The notes beneath the pieces are model-generated. The model saw only the letters and a list, made by a program, of their open reading frames with translations, ran no database searches and was not told the origin of the DNA. Below are positions 40,001-52,184 of a stretch of DNA of 64,000 nucleotides, piece by piece. Positions within the stretch are counted from its first letter, which is position 1; each line of letters begins with the position of its first letter. The DNA comes from Aphrocallistes beatrix (lineage: Eukaryota > Porifera > Hexactinellida > Sceptrulophora > Aphrocallistidae), in contig OY725504.1 in NCBI GenBank assembly GCA_963281255.1, positions 1,550,001 to 1,614,000 of the forward strand, given 5' to 3'. The translations under genes were made by a program, and so were the position numbers.

Positions 40001-40430
40001 TTTATACTTATCGGAATACAGTAGGTATCAAATTAATTATTTACAATTCCAATTAAACACTATATTTATCTTATTTCGAAATAAAGGGTTTGAATTTCAA
40101 TGGTAATACTTCAGAATGATATCAAATTTCAAAATTCTTTAGATGCTATCTGCAGTTTAGATTCAAACAGTTGTATTCGGCTACCAATTATAGAATCAAT
40201 CTTCTATTGTTTGAAAGTTTCCACGGAATGACAATAGTGTTGTATCTTTGTAAGGATTCAATTACAGTTGATGATTTATCACGTTATTTGCTTGACTACA
40301 ATCGTTTTTAGGCAATCTGAAGAATGGATTTTATTCTCCAAGTGATTGAGTAAATCGTGTTAGCTATCTTACCCTTATTTGGATAACTGCTGAAATATGA
40401 ATTATATGCCGGCATTAGACATTCTGATCA
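40001..40430. other. Unassigned AT-rich stretch
   Basis: It could be the 5' side of the transposase-bearing element, but no second terminus was recognised here. Confidence 0.3.
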
Positions 40431-40535
40431 GGGGCGTAGCCAGGATTCCGGATTGGGGGTTCCTGAGTGAGCGAAGCGAGCTGTAATCGGGGGTCTGGGG
40501 GCTTGGCCCCCAGCGAAATTTTTAAAATTACTGTA
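40431..40535. repeat. GC-rich dispersed element (CAGGGGCGTAGCCAGGATT)
   Basis: CAGGGGCGTAGCCAGGATTC, GAGTGAGCGAAGCGAGC and GGGGGTCTGGGGGCTTGGCC followed by CCCAGCGAAATTTTT form a module that I recognise as widespread in invertebrate genomes as the end of a DNA transposon. The superfamily cannot be fixed from this fragment. Confidence 0.5.
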
Positions 40536-40644
40536 ACTAACGACAAATTTTGTAGTATGAGAAACTCTTTACAGTAGCCTCTATCCACTAACAATGAAAC
40601 ACTTTCAATATTCGGTTAGACCAAATACTATTTAGCAAATAGTT

Positions 40645-40750
40645 GATATTCGGTTGGAAACCGAATACCAGTATTCGTATTGGGTTGGAGTAGCCGAATA
40701 TTATCAGTATTCGTATTCGGTTGGAGTAACCGAATATTATCAGTATTCAT
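40645..40750 (+). repeat. 36-bp tandem repeat
   Basis: Two full units (40669-40704, 40705-40740) contain CAGTATTCGTAT and GGTTGGAGTA then ACCGAATATTAT, with partial units either side. The period is 12 codons, so an open frame reads YQYSYxVGVxEY twice. No start or domain supports a real gene. Confidence 0.8.
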
Positions 40751-41134
40751 CAGGTTTTCATCCAGGCGTACTGGGCTCGCCTAGAGGCGCGTATTTGATC
40801 TCATGGATCATAATTAGGCGTATGATTTTTGGGGTTAGGCGCGCGGCATACGTATCACATCTCGACGTAGACTCTGTCGCATCTGTAGTCTCACTTTCTT
40901 TGTTGGGTGGTTGTTCATGCAGGTACTGAATCACTGCATTGGACTGCAGTCTACAATAGGCGGATCAGAAGCAGAAACTGGGAGAGCATTCACTTTCAGC
41001 TTCCACACTAAAATAGTGCAACATAGTGCATTGCCGCTTGGCTTCACTCATAGTTACAATGAAAGCAATATTTAGTTAGCATAACATTCCACAAAAATAT
41101 TAACGAACAGCTGCAATATTAAATAAACATTTAA

Positions 41135-41965
41135 TTTTTCAGTGCAGATTTGAATCGCCGAGTTATCTGCAAACTGCATTAATAATCGAAATAATTCAAC
41201 AGATAAACAATTTTTAAGGTTGGCCTTTCCTAGAATAGCTAACTTTTGACTTTTTCAACCGATTCATTTAATTTTTCAGTGCAGATTTGAATCGCAGAGT
41301 TATCTGCAAAACTGCATTAATAATTGAAATAATTAAAGAGATAAAAATTTTTTTAAAAAAATTTGGTCATTTTACAAGTAAGAAATCGGAAACAATTTGC
41401 TTACAATCCATTAGAAACTTTTCAAATTCATTCATAAATCGATGATCTAACAAATGAACAGACAGATTTTTGAAATTTTGAAAATAGTTAAAAATTCACA
41501 CCAAAACACCCGAGGAATTTTATTTTTAGTAATTTTGACACTATTTTTTTCTTATTTCTCTTTATATTTGTATTATCAAATTTCTATCTGTTCATTATGT
41601 TCTACTCTTCGAGATCTATCAGAAACCGTTAAGTTTTCGTCCCTATGTTGAATTTACAAAAAGTTATCATCTTTATAATTGCTGAAAAAAAAGTCTCAGA
41701 AAATAGGATTTAGAAAATATTTATATATGTCCCTCAATTTCCATTAGTTTTAACTGTTTTGGAATATTAAATAACATGCAAATATCCTTATTCGACAACT
41801 TATAGCACTACTTAACTTCAAAATATGGTATATCAAATTTTTATCCATCAAAAGTAGGAAAAATGTTCATTGCTGACTGGGCACCGAGAAATAACCACAT
41901 TCGATAGTGTCCACCGGAATTCGAGATCAATAACTTCTTCGAACCATGTCAGATCATCATTTTAA
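41135..41965 (+). mobile_element. Family H copies, overlapping (H2)
   Basis: An H terminus (TTAA 41214-41217, then GGTTGGCCTTTCCTAGAATA) is preceded by H internal sequence (CAGTGCAGATTTGAATCG at about 41140), which is repeated after it at about 41276. One H copy therefore interrupts or duplicates another. Internal H blocks continue to about 41965. A 65-codon frame (41454-41651) with a hydrophobic middle is not convincing. Confidence 0.65.
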
Positions 41966-41989
41966 AATACATCATTTTAAAATACTAAA

Positions 41990-43172
41990 ATACTTCGTGC
42001 TCAGCACTAAATTTCCAGCAATTTGATATATATTGACCATATTTGGAGAAGTTTTTGGATGTCCGTGCATAGCAACGGCCAGAAATTTTTTCACATTCCT
42101 GGCCGTTGTTAGGAACCCCCAGCTAAAGAATTTCTCCAAATATGTCCAATTAAAATATCAAATTGCAGGAAATTTAGTGCTGAGCACGAATTTAGCATTA
42201 AAATGATGATCTGAAATGGTTCAAATAAGTTATGGATATGAGACAAAATGTGTCCTTTTTTAGGCGACACCAGGTGGTACAAGTTGCTCTAAGTGGCGAA
42301 ATATTAGCTTCTCAAATCACCTAATTTATAGAGGACATTCAAGGAAACTTTAATGGCTTATGTCTCTTTTGCTCAATTATTCTTGCACGAAATCGTTGAA
42401 TAAAGAAAATAATAGGAATAGTATTTTCAATTTTAACCTAAATAATTTTTTCTTTCAAATTTCGTTGATGCAATATTTAGAGGCAGATTTTCGAAAGGAA
42501 AAATATTTTAACTTTTTTCTAAAGTAGAATATCGAAAAATCTGTCTCTATCATTTTGTTCTACGTGACGAGATCTTTCAAAAACCATCGAGTTTTTTACT
42601 CTACGACTTTTGTAACTAGAGATTCCTTTGTTTAAAATTGATTTTTTTAAGTGCTAAAAACAGGCTACAAAGCAATTTTCTTCGGAAAGGCTTGATTTCC
42701 AATAGTTTTTACTGTGTCCTAGTATTAAATAACATCTAAACATTTTAAATCAACAACTGATACTAGTACTTAACTTCAAAATATGGCATATCAAATATTT
42801 TCACATCATGACACCTTCAAAAGTGTGAAAAAGTTGTCAGTTATGACTGGGGACCCAAAAATGACCTTGTCCGATAGTATCCGTCGAAATCCAGCATCTA
42901 TAACTTTATTTGACTATGCCAGGTCGTTATTTTAATACTGAATTCGTGCTCAGCACTAGATTTCCAGGAATTTGATATATATATTGACCATATTTGGAGA
43001 ATATTTTGATTGCCTTTTCCTAGCAACGGTCAGAAATGTGAAAATTTTCCGGGGCGTTGCTAAGCACGGTCAAACAAAAATGTTTCCAAATATGGTCAAT
43101 ATATATATCAAATTGCTGGAAATCTAGTGCTGAGCATGAATTCAGCAATAAAAAGATGATCTGGCACTGTTA
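41990..43172 (+). mobile_element. Two partial family C copies
   Basis: 41990-42300 is a C hairpin and adjacent right part. 42305-43172 restarts with TCACCTAATTTATAGAGGAC and runs through the second hairpin (42945-43155) to GATCTGGCACTGTTAAATG. Neither has a TTAA terminus. The second joins a G element at 43173. Confidence 0.75.
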
Positions 43173-44067
43173 AATGTATTATAGTGTATGGCAATAAAAA
43201 AGATTATGTGCATTTTTCACACCTTTATATACATATTTTCACACCATTTGATGAATTTTGAAAATAATGCTAGAGACTAGCTAACGGGTGACATGGGGTT
43301 TTTAGGGGTGTAGATTTCGAATATCATATTTTCAGATCTATATGATAAATTATATGTTTACTTTTGTTTACATTAGATACATAAAGTAAACAAATCTCAA
43401 AGATATGCTAGAAACTTGCTTTAAACGGTTGACATGGGGTTTTTAGGGGTGTAGATTTCGAATATAATATTTTCAGATATATATGATAAATTATTTGTTT
43501 ACTTTTGTTTACATTAGATACATAAAGTAAACAAATCTCAAAGATATGCTAGAAACTTGCTTTAAACGGTTGACATGGGGTTTTCAGGGGTGTAGATTTC
43601 AAATATCATATTTCCAGATCTATATGATAAATTATTTGTTTACTTTTGTTTACATTAGATACATAAAGTAAACAAATCTCAAAGATATGCTGGAAATTTG
43701 CTTTAAACGGTTGACATGGGGTTTCCAGGGGTGTAGATTTCGAATATCATATTTTCGAGTAAATTTGATAATGAATTTGTTTACTTTTGTTTACAATAGA
43801 TACATAAAGTAAACAAATGACAAAAATGGGCTAGAGACTAGCTTACAACGGTTGACATGGGATTTAGTGCTCTAGATTTCGAATATTATATTTTCGGATC
43901 CATATGAGAAATTATTCGTTGACCTTTGTTTACAATATTTATATATATATAAAGAAAAAATTTCCAAAATATGTTAGATTGAGTGACTCCAGGCGCCCGT
44001 AGGGCGATTCTGTGGACACGCAGTGTCCGCAAGCCGCGCAGCGCAAGCAAGCAAATCGTGCTTGTAT
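43173..44067 (+). mobile_element. Family G element (G2), 5'-truncated
   Basis: It starts at TGTATTATAGTGTATGGCAA and contains five 140-bp tandem units (43269-43972). It ends with GGCGATTCTGTGGACACGCA, GTGTCCGCAAGCCGCGCAGC and GCAAGCAAATCGTGCTTG. It is the same 3' module as families A and G1. Confidence 0.75.
43269..43972 (+). repeat. 140-bp minisatellite, five units (G2)
   Basis: Unit starts fall at about 43269, 43407, 43548, 43689 and 43830. The middle three units share GCTTTAAACGGTTGACATGG, a local variant, consistent with recent unit duplication inside the array. Confidence 0.9.
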
Positions 44068-44076
44068 ATATAATGG

Positions 44077-45195
44077 CTGGAAGTTTAGTGCTGAGTACGA
44101 ATTTAGCATTATAATACCGATTTGGCATCGTCAAATAAAGTTAATTATATGGAATTTAGGCGGATACTATCGGACGTGATCATTTTTGTGTCCTCAGTCA
44201 TAACTGACAACTCATCGAGGACAGTTTGCACAAAAAATTCAGGATAAAATAATGAAAACCTTTTTGAGTTAGTTCTGGAAGGAAACACCACCCTTTAATC
44301 TACCAATATCATAATACTAATACTTAGGTCATATCATAAGTACTGAGCAATTATCTGTATTCAAAAGTTAGTGAAATTATCCTATTTTCGATTTGTCCAT
44401 TGTATAACTCAGGGGATCAGCTTTCGATTTGCATACAGAATTACTGTGATAGGACAATTATTGTGGTTCCTACATCCAATTTAAGTACATCAGTTTAGGA
44501 TACTCCCTTCAAACGTGAATTTTGAGTTCCCTAAGGCTGTATTTCATTTCTGAGCAAATTTGGATTAAAACTGATCCTTCCATTAAATTCTACATATAGA
44601 AAACCCCATAAATATTGATTTATTTGTAGCATTATGGTTTTAGGCGGGGGAATAAATTGTTTATGAAATGGTATACTACCACTTTTGTCCCATTTTTAGG
44701 GGGAGAAAATTTGGAAAAAATCCACGTAAAGTTGCATAATTACTTTTTATCACAGGTTATTGTACTGAACACCTCCCCTCCCGTTTACTTCATCACACAT
44801 TTGTTCTTAATTATTTGACCTTTTAATGATCTTATTCCACGAATTCAAAAAAAATCATCAAATTCATTTTTAAGCCATTTTCAATGGGGAGATTCCAATT
44901 TTTCAACAGTTACCTAAACCATGTATATAAATCGAACGTACCAATCACCATAATTGTTCTATCACAACAATCCTATATGCAAATCGAAAGCTGATCCCCT
45001 CAGCTATACAATGGACAAATCGAAGATAGTATATTTTCACTAACTTCTGAATACAGATAACGGCTCAGTACTTATGAAATGACCTAAGTACAATGGCAAA
45101 GTCGAACTTATCCTGAAAATTTATGAATTAAGGGTGGTGTTTCCTTCCAGAACTAACTTTAAAAGTTTTCATTATTTTCTCCTGAATTTTTTTGT
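44077..45195. repeat. Large imperfect palindrome between two C left ends
   Basis: The left arm (44220-44490) and right arm (44905-45195) are inverted. Outer parts are family C left ends (GGAAACACCACCC and GGGTGGTGTTTCC). Inner parts pair GTACTGAGCAATTATCTGTA with TACAGATAACGGCTCAGTAC, and ATCGAAAGCTGATCCCCT with AGGGGATCAGCTTTCGAT. The spacer is about 400 bases. 44077-44219 is C sequence up to the hairpin. Confidence 0.75.
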
Positions 45196-45879
45196 GGAAA
45201 CTATTCTCAATGAGTTATCTGCAAAAATACACTTTTCGGAAGCTTAAGAAGCAAGGAAATATTTTTTTTTCTAAATCACCTAATTTATAGAGGGCATTCA
45301 AGTCTCTTTTACTCAATTATTCTTGCACGAAATCGTTAAATAAAGAAAATAATAGGAATTGAATTTTGAATTTTAACCTAAATAATGTTTTCTTTCAAAT
45401 TTCGTTGATGCAATATTTAGAGGCAGATTTTCGAAAGAAAAATATTAATAACTTTTTTCTAAAGTAGAATGTCGAAAATTTGTCTCTATCATTTTGTTCT
45501 ACGTGACGAGATCTTTCAAAAACCATCAGTTTTTTACTCTACGACTTTTGTAACTAGAGATTCCTCCGTAGTAAAATTGATTCTTTTGAGTGCTAAAAAC
45601 AGGCTACAAAGCAATTTTCTTCGGAAAGGCTTGATTTCCAATAGTTTTTACTGTGTCCTAGTATTAATTAAATAACATCTAAACATCATGTGCCTAAATG
45701 GCTTTTTTATCATTTTAGATCCTTATAGGGGTTCTAAACAATAATTTCGATTTTTATAACTCCAGCCCCAATATTTCGCCACTTTGAGCCACTTGTATCA
45801 CCTGGTGTCGCTCTAAAGACGACACTTTTAAATGCGAAAAGTCCCACAGCTATAACTTCGTTTAAGATATCAAACATAA

Positions 45880-46170
45880 GTTGTGGCTTTGAAGTATTAA
45901 TAACAATGACGATCTATTGTAGTGTCGTACAATGATTTCTATTGTGATAGTGTAGTCATTTATTTTGTATAGAAAAGGTGTGAAAAATTGTTTTCCATTT
46001 TTTTTGTAGAGGTGTTAAAATTTCGCTTAGATCTTAGAACTTAATCGTAGTCATATCATTTGACACCTACATGCCAATTTTCATATCTCTATGAATTCCC
46101 AATTCTTCAATCAATTCGGACAGACACATAAAAAACCCAACAAAAAATGCTAGCATTTTAATATATAAGA
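45880..46170 (-). mobile_element. Inverted 5' fragment of a G element
   Basis: Inverse counterparts of TCTTATATATTAAAATGCTA, TCCGAATTGATTGAAGAATT and CTATACAAAATAAATGACTA are present. The last string is uninterrupted, whereas in G1 the equivalent place holds the deleted mariner. The TTTG array is absent. Confidence 0.7.
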
Positions 46171-46247
46171 TATAATGAACATATTTGGAGAATATTTTAG
46201 TTGCTAGGCACGGTCAAACAAAAATCTTTACAAATATGGTCAATATA

Positions 46248-46709
46248 CACTGCCCTACCAAAAGTATTCGTACACCCCAATAATTCCCATACAAATTGTA
46301 TAAATCGTATCTATTTTTGGAGTCAATAGTAATAATTCAGTAAGTTTGACTAAAATTGGCTTAAAATTCATATTCTATACACTCGATTTACTCATTTTAT
46401 AGTCTTTCAACTCAATTACTCAGTTAAATATTTTTAACCCGTGACACCTAGTGCCACTAACGCCATCATATATAGTGGCTTTAATTTATGGTATGTGGTA
46501 CAGTGAAGTAAGTGTTCAAATATTTATGTTTGAAGGAGAGTGAGTTGAGAGCTTATAAGGTTCGTAATTTGAATGTGAAGAAAACGAATTTAAAATAAAA
46601 ATTAGTGTATTTGTTACAGATTAAATATTGTTGACTTCATGAATAGATTAGTTTTACAACTATTGGATGAAAAATTTTGAGGTGTACGAAAACTTTTGGG
46701 AGGGGAGTG
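46248..46709. mobile_element. Tc1-like MITE, 462 bp
   Basis: The left end is CACTGCCCTACCAAAAGTAT and the right end, inverted, is CACTCCCCTCCCAAAAGTTT. TA borders (46246-46247, 46710-46711). It sits in the C hairpin; removing it restores CAATATA...TATATCAAATTGCTGG. No coding frame. Confidence 0.88.
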
Positions 46710-46993
46710 TACTATATATCAAATTGCTGGAAATCTAGTGCTGAGTATGAATTCAGCATTAAAAAGATGATCTGGCACTGTTAAAAGAAGTTATATTGGG
46801 ACATTTCGCATTTAAAATGTGTCGTTTTTAGAGCGACACCAGGTGATACAAGTGGCTCCAAATGGTGAAATATTGGGGCTGGGATTATAAAAATCGGAAA
46901 TAATCTTTAGAACCCCTATAAGGGTCTAAAAATGATAAAAAAGCAATCTGGGCACATTTTAAAACGTATTCCCATGGGAAATACCACCCTTAA

Positions 46994-47173
46994 ATTCAAA
47001 ATAACACTATATGCAGTTTTGACCGTAGAATACATAGCTATATTAGTTAAAATTTCTAAGTTTGTTGGTTCTATTAGAATAGGTGCCAAGACTTTTGAAA
47101 CACCCTGTAATAGCTAGCGGATTGAAATATATAATTTCTTAGTGTCTACGATCTTTACCAATTGAATTATGGC
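46994..47173. other. Short unique spacer with a solo Tc1/mariner-like end
   Basis: CAAGACTTTTGAAACACCCT then GTA (about 47087-47109) resembles the end of a Tc1/mariner element. No partner end was found. Confidence 0.4.
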
Positions 47174-47177
47174 TTAA

Positions 47178-49107
47178 GGATACCGCCCTCGAAAAACATC
47201 GCAAAACATTAAAAAAAATTGTGGAATTTTTTAGTATCAATTCCATCGGATTATTGAGTAGTCTACCATCTAATCGTTCTTGTTGGACGGTATTTATTTT
47301 GATATTGTAGAACTGGGCACCTAAAGCTCAGGCGTACTAAAAATCGGAAAGTTATTCGTGATTTTGCGGCGCATTCATTAATTATTTTCTAACTTATCTG
47401 ATATTTTTTCAATTATACGAACCTCAAAATGGTTTTGGCCCCTTTAAATATTATAAAACAGATGAATTTAGAAAAAGAGGCACCTGAAATCCAATCGAAA
47501 ATATCTTTATGAGGGACTTCATTTCTAAAATGCTCGGGAAATGGCCGTTGTGATATTAGCTATTGTGTATAGAAAAAAATTCTGAACATTTAAAAAAAAA
47601 GTTTGTTCAGATCGGACCATTAGTTCGTAAGTTATAGTATATTGTAGGTAAAGTTCGGACATCAAACCACTCTATGGCCCCCAAAGTGCTCGATGTCAAT
47701 GCTTAAAAACTATTGAAGATATATAATCTATAATAATCTTAAATGAAAGGATATATATGATAATATATAGGTTCCTCAAACATCTCTTTGTCAAAAAGTA
47801 AATATTTCTAGACTAATCATCGTTTTTGTTGTAATACAAATTCTATGGAGAACTTTGAATATATTAGAAAATGGTGAATCTTGTCATGAAATAAGTTCTC
47901 AAAAGTAGCTATTATACTCAAAAAACAATGCAATAGTCACTGGCAATGTATACAGAAACTTTGAAGCACTCAACAAGATTATTCTGTAAGTTCAAAGCAT
48001 TTATCTCCAAATTTCGGTCAAAGCCCCCCATTTATGGTCCAAAAACAGATTCCTCCATATCTCGGGAAATATACACCAAAATTCTTAGCTCTCAATTCCT
48101 AATATACTTTTCAAGACGGTATATATCTGATTCTTAAATAATAAATGTACTACATGGAATGGAATGCTAAGTTTCAAATTTTTATCACGTGATGACGTAG
48201 CATTTTTCGAAAATCCTAACTTGAAAACTAAAAGTCGTAGACTCTCGCTCTAACTTCCTAATATACTTTTTGGTAGCTCTTTATTCATTCTAAACCGATG
48301 AATTATACATTGTACTGCTAGGAATATGATTTACATTCCCTAATTGGTTCAAAATATTCGGGGTTAGGGGCCTCAAGGTAATTTGTGAATTTTCAGTATA
48401 ATTTTGCTATTTTCACCAAAATCTGTTGGAAATACATCTAATTCATTAGTATACACGCGATTAAATGTCCATGGATGCTTTTATTTTTCGTTAATAGCTC
48501 ATTTTACATCGTTCTTACCATCAAAACTTCAAATCCTTATATCTCGGGACTTTAAAATTCCAAAATTGACCGTCTTTCAAAAATTTTAACTCAAAATTGC
48601 TTTGAGATAGAGGTTTGAAAATTTCAGGAGTTGTTCCATATCATTAGGCGATGAGCGTAGGACCACTCAATTTTTGATATTTTATAAATTTGTGATTTTA
48701 TTGCTGATTCGCAAAGAAAATCGGGCTTTTTTCGCCGTTTTTTGGCCCTTTTTATTCTGACACCGATAAAATTTACAATTTTTAAAATTTTAACTTTCTT
48801 TTGGTCCTATGAAGTGGCAAATATGATAGACTATCTATGAATAAATTTTCGAAGCATTTGATCCAAACATGTGCTTTAAAAAAATCACAGAGTGGAGGAG
48901 GGCTTACCATTAAGATGTGCTAGGGAAAAACGAAAAAAACCGACTTTGAGACGCTGTAATTCAAAAACTAGAAATGTGAACCAAAAACTGTTTGGCATGT
49001 CTCAATATTTTTTAATTGCACTACCTGCCCACGCTTAACATCTTATATATCTCTATTCTTGATATATGCTGTAAGCCAAACCTATGGATTTTTCACGGGC
49101 GGTATCC
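47178..49107 (+). mobile_element. Family B element (B4), complete, 1930 bp
   Basis: The termini are GGATACCGCCCTCGAAAAAC and TTTTTCACGGGCGGTATCC with TTAA flanks (47174-47177, 49108-49111). The interior is collinear with B3 with moderate divergence. It is non-coding. Confidence 0.92.
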
Positions 49108-49111
49108 TTAA

Positions 49112-49234
49112 ACATTCATTTTTTGCTTCCATAGCAACTGAGGAATGCCTAGACATTCCAGCGTATTATTGTGCTCTATTTGATAAATAGGAAGAGGGAA
49201 TCTATAAATGTACATCTACTAATCAGAATATGGT
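49112..49234. other. Spacer between two B elements
   Basis: 123 bases of unassigned sequence, with no gene or repeat seen. Confidence 0.4.
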
Positions 49235-49309
49235 TTAAGGATACCGCCCTCGAAAAACCTTGCCTGGCGTAAAAAAAACGGCAAAATTTTTATTGCTAAT
49301 TTCATTGTA

Positions 49310-49719
49310 CAGTAAAACCTCTAAAAAGTGAACACCGTTTCGACCAGAAAAAAATTTTCACTTTTGAGAGGTGTCACTTTTCGTGATTTATCATAAGTTA
49401 GTCTGTATAGTATGAAATTATGAATGACCAGATTTGTCTAAAGATATAATGTATAGGAGCAATTTGTTATGCTTTCAATGTTTAGATAAATGTGTGAAGT
49501 CCTAAACAGAAGAGGGCTTCTTATTTATGATGAATTCCTATCCAGAATTTACATTTAATATTAACTCTAGCCTATTACCTAATGAAGCCACCGAATATGT
49601 TCACTTTTTAGAGGTGATATCCAATGCAATTTGGTCAATTGGGACCAGATTAGGTGTTCACATTTCACTTTTCAGAGGTGTTCACTTGTTAGAGGTGTTC
49701 ACTTTTGGAGGTTTTACTG
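49310..49719. mobile_element. Pogo-like MITE, 410 bp
   Basis: CAGTAAAACCTCTAAAAAGT on the left faces TTTTGGAGGTTTTACTG on the right, with TA borders. The empty site in B3 reads TTCATCGTATTACTGATCGG (about 34466). The subterminal block GAGGTGTTCACTTTT is repeated several times near the right end. Non-coding. Confidence 0.92.
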
Positions 49720-49896
49720 TATTACTAAGCGGTCTACCATCTGATAGTACTAGTTGGACGATATTTAATTTGATTTTTATGAGTTAACCCCCTAAAGTTT
49801 AGCATTACTAAAAATTGAAAAATTATTGGAGGTTATTGAAGCATTCACCAATTAGTTTTTAACTTATTTGATAATATTTTATGATCTGGACCTTAA

Positions 49897-50949
49897 GGTT
49901 GGTGTTTCCTTCCAGAACTAACTTTAAAAGTTTTCATTATTTTCTCCTGAAATTTTTTGTGGAAACTATTCTCGATGAGTTATCTGCAAAAATACACTTT
50001 TCGGGAACCAAAGAAATAAGAGAAAATTTTTTTTTCTCAAATGATCTAATTTATAGAGGACATTCAAGGAAACTTCAATGACGACTTATGCCTCTTTTAC
50101 TCAATTATTCTTGCACGAAATGGTTGAATAAAGAAAATAATAGAAATAGAATTTTCAATTTTAACCCAAATAATTTTTTCTTTCAAATTTCGTTTATACA
50201 ATATTTAGAGGCAGTGCTAAAAACAGGCTACAAAGCAATTTTCTTCGGAAAGGCTTGATTTCCATTAGTTTTTACTGTATTCTGATAATAAATAACATCA
50301 AAACATCCTAAATCTACAACTTATGATAGTACTTAACTTCAAAATATGACATATCAAATTTTCCACATCATGACACCTTCAAAAGTGTGATAAAGTTGAC
50401 AGTTATCACTGGTGGCCCAAAAATGACCATGTCAGACAGTTTCGGCCGAAATCCCATACCTATAACTTTATTTGACTATGCCAGGTCGTTATTTTAATAC
50501 TGAATTCGTACTCAGCACTAAATTTCCAGCAATTTGATATTATATTGACCATATTTGGAATTAATTTTGGCTGCCTTTTCCTAGCAACGGTCAGGAGTGT
50601 TAAAAAATTCCTGGCCGTTGCTAGGCACGGTCAAACAAAAATGTTTCCAAATATGGTCAATATATATATTAAATTGCTGGAAATCTACTGCTGAGCATGA
50701 ATTTAGCATTAAAAAGATGATCTGGCACTGTTAAAAGAAGTTATAGCTGTAGGACATTTCACATTTAAAATGTGTCGTTTTTAGAGCGACACCAGGTGAT
50801 ACAAGTGGCTCAAAGTGGCGAAATTTTGGGGCTGGAGTTATAAAAATCGGAATTAGTGTTTAGAACCCCTAGAAGGATCTAAAAATGATAAAAAAGCAAT
50901 TTGGGCACATTTTCAATAAAAAACAAGTATCACATGGGAAACACCAACC
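49897..50949 (+). mobile_element. Family C element (C2), complete, 1053 bp
   Basis: It begins GGTTGGTGTTTCCTTCCAGA and ends GGGAAACACCAACC with TTAA flanks (49893-49896, 50950-50953). The empty site in B3 reads GAACCTTAACATTGTTTTAG (about 34645). The long hairpin lies at 50495-50710. It has no transposase frame and is the best reference copy of the family. Confidence 0.94.
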
Positions 50950-51278
50950 TTAACATTGAATATTTGAACCTTTGGAGATTATATAACACAAAGATTTAGA
51001 AGAATGGCCAAATGAAATCCAAACAAAATAGCTCTATAAGGGAGTTCATTTATATAATGCTCGGGAAATCGCCTGTTTGATCTCATATTTTTAGCGATCA
51101 CTGGATCAGAATTAAAATTCTGATCGTTTCAGAAAAAAATTTGCTCGGATCCGACAATTTGTTCTTGAGATATCGCTTATTATAGGTAAAGTTCGGGCAT
51201 AACATCGCTCTATTGCCCCGAAAGAGGCCGATGTCATATCTTAAAAACTATTGAAGATATATCTTATATATTAAAACA

Positions 51279-52184
51279 CTAGGATTTTTTTTTGTTTATT
51301 TGTTTGTCCGAATTGATTGAATAATTGGCAAGTCGTAGAGATACGAAAATTGGCGTGTAGGTGTCAAATGATGAATCTAGGATTAAGTACAAAAATCTAA
51401 GCGAAATTTTCACACATCTGCAAAAAAAATGGGAAATTTTTTTCACACCTTTTCTATACAATACTATGCACGGCTTCACTCTCACAAAATAAATCATTAT
51501 ACGACACTATTGTAGGCTCTCATTGTTATTAATACTTCAAAGCAATAACTTATATAAATGTCTCACTTACATAATATAGTGTATGGCAGTAAAAAAGGTT
51601 ATGTATGGCAGTAAAAAAGGTTATATTTTCACACTTTTATATACATATTTTCACACGATTTGACGAATTTTGAAAATTATGCTAGAGACTAGCTTCCAAC
51701 GGTTGACATGAGGTTTTTACGGGTCTAGATTTCGAATATCATATTTTCAGGTCGATATGATAAATTATTTGTTTACTTTTGTTTACAATAGATACATAAA
51801 GTAAACAAATTACAAAATAGGCCAGAGACTAGCTTCCAACGATTGAGATGGGGTTTTTAGGGGTGTAGAGTTCGAATATTATATTTTCAGATCGATATGA
51901 TAATTTTTTGTTTACTTTGTTTACAATAGATATATAAAGTAAACAAATTACAAAACTATGCAAGAGACCAACTTCCAACGGTTCACATTAGGGGTGTAGA
52001 ATTCGAATATTATATTTTCAGGTCGATATGAGTAATTATTGGTTAACCTTGGTTTACAATATTTATATGAAGGAAAAAAATCCCCAAATTGGCTAGATTG
52101 TGTAACACCACGCGCCTGCAGGGCGACTCTGCGGACACTGCGTGTCCACAAGCCGCACAGCGCAAGCAAGCGAAGCGCGCTTGT
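51279..52184 (+). mobile_element. Family G element (G3)
   Basis: It runs from TTAAAACACTAGGATTTTTT, a short TTTG tract and TCCGAATTGATTGAATAATT to three 140-bp units and the 3' module CTGCGGACACTGCGTGTCCA then CAAGCAAGCGAAGCGCGCTT. It lies in B5 at the place where G1 lies in B2. Confidence 0.8.
51681..52090 (+). repeat. 140-bp minisatellite, three units (G3)
   Basis: Units begin at about 51681, 51821 and 51960. They have the same inverted TTGTTTAC/GTAAACAA pair as the other arrays; the last unit is shorter and diverged. Confidence 0.88.

Larger units (their letters stand above)
45132..46989 (+). mobile_element. Family C element (C3), rearranged, with nested insertions
   Basis: It has TTAA at both borders (45128-45131, 46990-46993) with GGGTGGTGTTTCCTTCCAGA on the left and GGGAAATACCACCC on the right. 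Inside are an inverted duplicate of C right-end sequence (about 45700-45880), an inverted 5' part of a G element (about 45880-46170) and a Tc1-like MITE (46248-46709). Confidence 0.75.

Noticed and set aside
40645-40930. Gene encoding a YQYSY repeat protein
   Set aside because: The repeats are a 36-bp DNA tandem that happens to be open; no ATG, splice or domain support, and the rest of the frame is unrelated DNA.
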